Assembly (NCBI RefSeq): GCF_003626755.1
Contig: NZ_RBCJ01000003.1
Span: 1,059,859-1,123,858, forward strand
Direction: 5' to 3'
DNA: 64,000 nt
From: Ulvibacterium marinum
Lineage (GTDB): Bacteria; Bacteroidota; Bacteroidia; Flavobacteriales; Flavobacteriaceae
The position numbers and the translations under genes were made by a program. Positions within the stretch are counted from its first letter, which is position 1. Each line of letters starts with the position of its first letter. The notes beneath the pieces were generated by a model. The model saw only the letters and a program-made list of their open reading frames with translations, was not told where the DNA came from and ran no database searches. Positions 59,922-64,000 of the stretch are shown here, in pieces.

Positions 59922-62900
59922 ATGAAATATGTAAAGGAAATACATCAGGGAAAAGCCTACATATTGCTTTTGTTCCTAGGTGTGCTCGTTATAGGTTGTG
60001 GAGTAGATAAACCTAGGGAAGTTGAATTGGCCGAGGCCAAGCTTCCCAAGGTCATCGATTTTAACTATCATATTAAACCTATCCTTTCAGACAGGTGTTT
60101 TGCCTGTCATGGACCTGATAAAAACAATCAGAAAGCCAGTTTGAGGTTGGATATCGCCGATTCCGCCTATGCTGCCTTGCACTCGGGGGCCGGGGTCGCC
60201 ATTAAACCGGGGAGCCTAAGAAAGAGTGAGGTGTATCATCGCATGGTGGCGACCGATCCAGATCAAGTGATGCCCCCGCCGGAATCGAACCTCACCCTCA
60301 GCCCTACGGAAATTGCATATATCAGTAAATGGATAGAGCAAGGTGCCGAATACAAACCTCATTGGGCCTTTACCAAACCTGAAAAAAAGAAGGTCCCTAA
60401 AGCAGATAAGGATTGGGTTAACAATGAAATCGATTATTTTGTAGTGGCCAAACTGCAAGAAAACGATATTGAACCTTCCCCGATGGCGCGTCGTGAAATA
60501 TTAATACGCAGGCTGTATTTTGATCTGACCGGCCTGCCGCCATCCACCGAGGAGGTAAAACGCATTATGGCCGATAGTACCCCGGATTACTATGAAAGAT
60601 TGGTCGATAGCCTATTGGCCTTGCCTTCATACGGGGAACGAATGGCAGCACATTGGCTGGATGTGGCGCGTTTTGCAGATAGCGAAGGATACTTGGACGA
60701 TTTCCATCATGAGATGTGGCCCTATCGTGACTGGGTCATCGATGCCTATAACAAAAATTTGGCCTATGACGATTTTATACTTTGGCAGGTAGGGGGCGAT
60801 CAAATTCCCGAAAGTACACATGAGCAAAGACTTGCCACGGCCTTTAATCGTTTGCACAAGCAAAATTCAGAGGGCGGGGTTATACCGGAAGAATTCAGGG
60901 TGGAATATGTAGCCGATCGGACCAATACCATAGGTGCGGCCTTTATGGGGCTCACCGTAGCCTGTGCGCGATGTCACGACCACAAATACGACCCCATATC
61001 CCAAAAGGACTATTTTGAGCTGTTTAGCTTCTTCAATAGTACGGTGGAGAGAGGGGATGCCATATTTGCATATAACTCCATCGAGAATGGAAATGATGCC
61101 CCTCCAGAGCTTTCCATGAACGCGGGACCTGTAATGCCCGTACCAGGGGACGAAAGTGTCGCGAAACTGTGGGAATTCCTAAAGCGTGAAATCAAAACGA
61201 AATCGTCCAATATTCAGGAGGAAGTACTAAAAAGGAAGCCGTTGGCCCAGGAATGGGCAAGTTCCAATCCCTCTCCCAAAGTTATGGAAAGATTGGTGGA
61301 TGATGCCACCATGGTACATCTTGATTTTGACCAATCAGCCAATGGAATAAGCAAGGATCGCGCGAAAGGTTCCAAGGACGCAAAATACTACGGGCATGCC
61401 TTTGTTCCGGGGAAGAAAGGTCTGGCCTTGGAATATCAGGAAGGGCAACTCATAGCCGACGGAAGCAGGATCAGTTTTGAGAGAACCGAACCCTTTACTG
61501 TAAGCTTTTGGATCAAAACCCCTAAGAAATTCGACGAGGCCCGTGTTTTCTACAACGGTAACGGGCGTATACAGGGCTACCGAGGTTGGGATGTGGTTTT
61601 GGATAGTACCAGGTTGTCCTTTAGGCTAAGCCACGCCCATCCCTATCAATCCTTGGATCTTCGCTTAAAGGAGGAATTACCATTAAATGAGTGGCAGCAT
61701 TTTGTATGGACCTATGATGGCTCCAGTAACGCCAGGGGTATGAAAATCTATCAAAATGGCCAATTAAAGGACGCGGAAATACTCCGGAACAATGTGCTCA
61801 GATCCACAAAACCCTATACCGATAAACGCGCTACGGTGTATATGCATTATCAAGGCCTTATTTTGGGGGCCAGCCACTATGACCAGCATTTTGATGGCGG
61901 CTTTTTGGATGATGTCCGCATTTTGAACGTAGAAGCAGGTCAAATCATGGCCCAATATTTATATAACGAAAAACTAGGGAGGGAGTCGTTCCAACAAGCC
62001 ATGGCTTCCACATCAGAAGTGGCAACGGAATTTTATGCGCTACACTTGGATGAAAAGCTAAAAAAGGAACGGGACGCTTTGCGCGAAATTCAACTTCGTG
62101 AGGTGGAGACGATGGATACCGTTCAGGAAATCATGGTGATGGGCGATTTGGACAAGGAAAGACCAACCTATATTTTAGATCGCGGGATGTATGACGCCCC
62201 GACCGATAGGGTAGGGCGGGATGTCCCCGAAACCATTTTACCATGGCCGGAAGATTTGCCCCGCAATAGGTACGGTCTGGGAAAATGGCTGGTACATGAA
62301 GACAATCCATTGACGGCCCGTGTTGCCGTAAATCAAATATGGTATTTAATGTTCGGCCAAGGATTGGTCTCCACCAATGAGGATTTTGGGAATCAAGGTG
62401 CTTTACCCAGTCATCCTGAGCTTTTGGACTGGCTGGCCGTTGATTTTATGGAAAATGGATGGGACGTAAAACGATTGGTCCGGCAAATGGTAACATCGGC
62501 CACATACAAGCAATCCTCCGTTGTACGGGAGGATCTAAAAGACATTGACCCGGACAACATACTCTTGGCAAGAAGCCCAAGATATCGCAGGTCGGCGGAA
62601 ATGGTAAGGGATAATGTGCTGGCAGCCAGTGGCCTTCTTGAACCAAAGATAGGTGGGGAATCCGTGTTTCCATACCAACCCGAAGGCCTATGGCGTGAGA
62701 CGATAACCCATGCCTTTTTCCCGGATTATGAAGTGGATTATGAAAATGGATTATATCGGCGTAGCCTATATACCTTTTGGAAACGAAACGTTCCTGCTCC
62801 CGGAATGCTGGTTTTTGACGCCTCCAACCGAAGTGAATGCCAAGTGGAAAGACAGCGTAGCAATACACCGCTCCAGGCACTGGTACTGTTGAACAGCCCA

Positions 62901-63212
62901 CAGGTCATTGAGGCCTGCAGGGTACTTTCCGAAAAAATATGGGAAGAGACATCGTTTGATCTTCCTGGAGCTATTGATGGCGTTTTTATGGCATTGATCG
63001 GAAGGACGCCTACGCAACAGGAAAAGAATATTTTGACCCGACAGTATCATGAGGAGAAAGACTATTTCGTCTCCAAGCCTTTCGAAGCAAGGAAATATTT
63101 AAGTATCGGGGAGATGGACCCCGCCCCGGAAATTCCCATGATAGAAAATGCGGCATTGGCACGGGTAGCCAATACGGTCTTAAATTCCACGGAGGCCTAT
63201 TATAAAAACTAG
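59922..63212 (+). CDS. Lipoprotein with haem-binding motif, DUF1549, LamG-like and DUF1553 domains
   Basis: The 1096-aa protein has a lipoprotein signal (ILLLFLGVLVIGCG). A planctomycete-type cytochrome C domain carries CFACHGPDK (Cys59, Cys62, His63). DUF1549 (about 145-360) ends in CARCHDHKYDPIS, a second CxxCH. A LamG/concanavalin-like domain (about 470-690) interrupts the layout, and DUF1553 (about 745-1030) includes NRYGLGKWLVHEDNPLTARV. The architecture is common in Planctomycetes and marine Bacteroidetes and is linked to polysaccharide use; the reaction is unknown. The DUF1501 gene follows 4 bases later. Confidence 0.9.
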   Translation: MKYVKEIHQGKAYILLLFLGVLVIGCGVDKPREVELAEAKLPKVIDFNYHIKPILSDRCFACHGPDKNNQKASLRLDIADSAYAALHSGAGVAIKPGSLRKSEVYHRMVATDPDQVMPPPESNLTLSPTEIAYISKWIEQGAEYKPHWAFTKPEKKKVPKADKDWVNNEIDYFVVAKLQENDIEPSPMARREILIRRLYFDLTGLPPSTEEVKRIMADSTPDYYERLVDSLLALPSYGERMAAHWLDVARFADSEGYLDDFHHEMWPYRDWVIDAYNKNLAYDDFILWQVGGDQIPESTHEQRLATAFNRLHKQNSEGGVIPEEFRVEYVADRTNTIGAAFMGLTVACARCHDHKYDPISQKDYFELFSFFNSTVERGDAIFAYNSIENGNDAPPELSMNAGPVMPVPGDESVAKLWEFLKREIKTKSSNIQEEVLKRKPLAQEWASSNPSPKVMERLVDDATMVHLDFDQSANGISKDRAKGSKDAKYYGHAFVPGKKGLALEYQEGQLIADGSRISFERTEPFTVSFWIKTPKKFDEARVFYNGNGRIQGYRGWDVVLDSTRLSFRLSHAHPYQSLDLRLKEELPLNEWQHFVWTYDGSSNARGMKIYQNGQLKDAEILRNNVLRSTKPYTDKRATVYMHYQGLILGASHYDQHFDGGFLDDVRILNVEAGQIMAQYLYNEKLGRESFQQAMASTSEVATEFYALHLDEKLKKERDALREIQLREVETMDTVQEIMVMGDLDKERPTYILDRGMYDAPTDRVGRDVPETILPWPEDLPRNRYGLGKWLVHEDNPLTARVAVNQIWYLMFGQGLVSTNEDFGNQGALPSHPELLDWLAVDFMENGWDVKRLVRQMVTSATYKQSSVVREDLKDIDPDNILLARSPRYRRSAEMVRDNVLAASGLLEPKIGGESVFPYQPEGLWRETITHAFFPDYEVDYENGLYRRSLYTFWKRNVPAPGMLVFDASNRSECQVERQRSNTPLQALVLLNSPQVIEACRVLSEKIWEETSFDLPGAIDGVFMALIGRTPTQQEKNILTRQYHEEKDYFVSKPFEARKYLSIGEMDPAPEIPMIENAALARVANTVLNSTEAYYKN

Positions 63213-63216
63213 AACT

Positions 63217-64000
63217 ATGGATTACAGCAAGGACATCCAAAAAGCAAAGTACCTGCAGAACAGAAGGGAATTCCTTCGGACTACAAGCCGAGGATTGGGC
63301 AGTCTCGCCCTAGGGAGCTTGATTTTTCCTGATGTATTGGCCTCCCCGGGCCCTAAGGATATTAAAGCAGCTACTTTAAACAATGGCGGAGTCCTTTCGG
63401 GTTCGCACCATACCCCAAGGGCCAAAAGGGTCATTTACCTCTTTCAAAGTGGTGGGCCTAGTCAGTTTGAGCTTTTTGATTATAAACCTGAATTGATGAA
63501 ACGCTGGGGAGAGGAAATTCCGGACTCCGTTAGAAATGGTCAGCGTGTGTCCGGTATGTTGGCGGCGCAGTCCAGTTTCCCATTGGTCGGTTCCAAATTT
63601 AAATTTCAACAACATTCAAAAACAGGGGGATATTTCAGTGAATTGATGAACCACACTTCCGGTGTTGCAGAAGATATCTGCATGGTCAATTCTATGTATA
63701 CTGAAGCCATAAACCACGAACCGGCCGTGATTTTTATGCAGACCGGTTCACAACAGGTAGGAAGACCGAGTATGGGTTCCTGGATGAGCTATGGACTAGG
63801 GAGTTCCAATGATAACATGCCTTCATTTATTGTACTGCTATCGAGAGGGAAGGACAGTGCACAAAACCTGAACATGCAGGCCTGGAATAGTGGTTTTTTG
63901 CCATCGCATCACCAAGGAGTGCAATTCAGGTCGGGTTCCGATCCCGTTTTGTATTTGAGCAATCCTATGGGAATAGACCAGCAGAGTAGGAGACGCGAGT
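63217..64000 (+). CDS. DUF1501 domain protein, Tat-exported, 3' end cut by window edge
   Basis: The 261 visible residues start with a twin-arginine signal (QNRREFLRTTSRGLGSLALG). The DUF1501 sulfatase-like domain begins with RVIYLFQSGGPSQFELFDYK, typical of the family. It is the standard downstream partner of DUF1549/DUF1553 proteins. The frame is open to the right edge, so the rest lies outside. The start ATG at 63217 sits 4 bases after the upstream stop. Confidence 0.92.
   Translation, partial: MDYSKDIQKAKYLQNRREFLRTTSRGLGSLALGSLIFPDVLASPGPKDIKAATLNNGGVLSGSHHTPRAKRVIYLFQSGGPSQFELFDYKPELMKRWGEEIPDSVRNGQRVSGMLAAQSSFPLVGSKFKFQQHSKTGGYFSELMNHTSGVAEDICMVNSMYTEAINHEPAVIFMQTGSQQVGRPSMGSWMSYGLGSSNDNMPSFIVLLSRGKDSAQNLNMQAWNSGFLPSHHQGVQFRSGSDPVLYLSNPMGIDQQSRRRE

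Overview
The window looks like chromosomal DNA of a marine member of the Flavobacteriaceae, in the Maribacter/Zobellia/Arenibacter range; genus is not resolved. Evidence: nearly every recognisable protein is of a Bacteroidetes type (1120-aa SecA without a C-terminal zinc tail, Lnb/DUF4105 protein, DUF2795 protein, paired parvulin lipoprotein/SurA-like proteins, carotenoid genes of the myxol/saproxanthin type), there are almost no Shine-Dalgarno sequences, and several intergenic regions carry the Bacteroidetes promoter signature TTG-N19..23-TAnnTTTG. I see no phage, insertion sequence, CRISPR array or rRNA.

Layout. 1-6.7 kb (minus): an amidohydrolase cut by the window edge, a REP-like inverted repeat, a secreted M14 peptidase, an orphan HisKA_2 sensor kinase and a Tat-exported Gfo/Idh/MocA oxidoreductase. 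6.8-19.4 kb: mostly minus-strand housekeeping genes: secA, a DUF2795 protein, a PduO-type cobalamin adenosyltransferase, a shortened methyltransferase-like protein, an ABC-F ATPase, an Lnb-like protein, pssA and an AAC(6')-like acetyltransferase on plus, then lptB, tatC and a KdsD-type isomerase. 19.5-27.1 kb: recQ, an LD-carboxypeptidase, a CarboxypepD_reg-like protein, an alpha/beta hydrolase, rluF and a YfcE-like phosphoesterase.

27.1-35.1 kb is a seven-gene plus-strand catabolic operon: TIM-barrel isomerase/epimerase, Gfo/Idh/MocA dehydrogenase, SDR, ROK protein, SIS-domain isomerase, FAD oxidoreductase and phosphotriesterase-family lactonase. It is followed by a convergent GntR/UTRA regulator. 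A perfect 18-bp palindrome overlaps the predicted -33 element of the operon and is the likely operator. The substrate is unknown, and this is the most probable undescribed pathway in the window.

35.4-44.2 kb is an accessory region: a membrane AraC-type regulator, an HExxH metallopeptidase, an exported alpha/beta hydrolase, a class C-like and a class A-like serine hydrolase, SRPBCC proteins and a decayed gene. 44.3-52.0 kb: two parvulin-type folding factors, a MoxR ATPase, a methyltransferase, aconitase and two tandem TlpA-like proteins.

52.0-58.6 kb is a compact carotenoid cluster. A MerR/B12-binding regulator with intact CarH-type cobalamin motifs is followed by crtI, crtB, crtZ, crtD-like and cruF-like genes in one minus-strand operon, with a convergent crtA-like gene. 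The set fits a monocyclic, 1'-hydroxylated carotenoid such as saproxanthin or myxol; lycopene cyclase and GGPP synthase must lie elsewhere. The adenosyltransferase at 10.8 kb could supply the cofactor of the regulator. The window closes with a DUF1080 lipoprotein, tRNA-Leu(GAG), and a planctomycete-type pair: a haem-motif/DUF1549/LamG/DUF1553 protein and a truncated DUF1501 protein.
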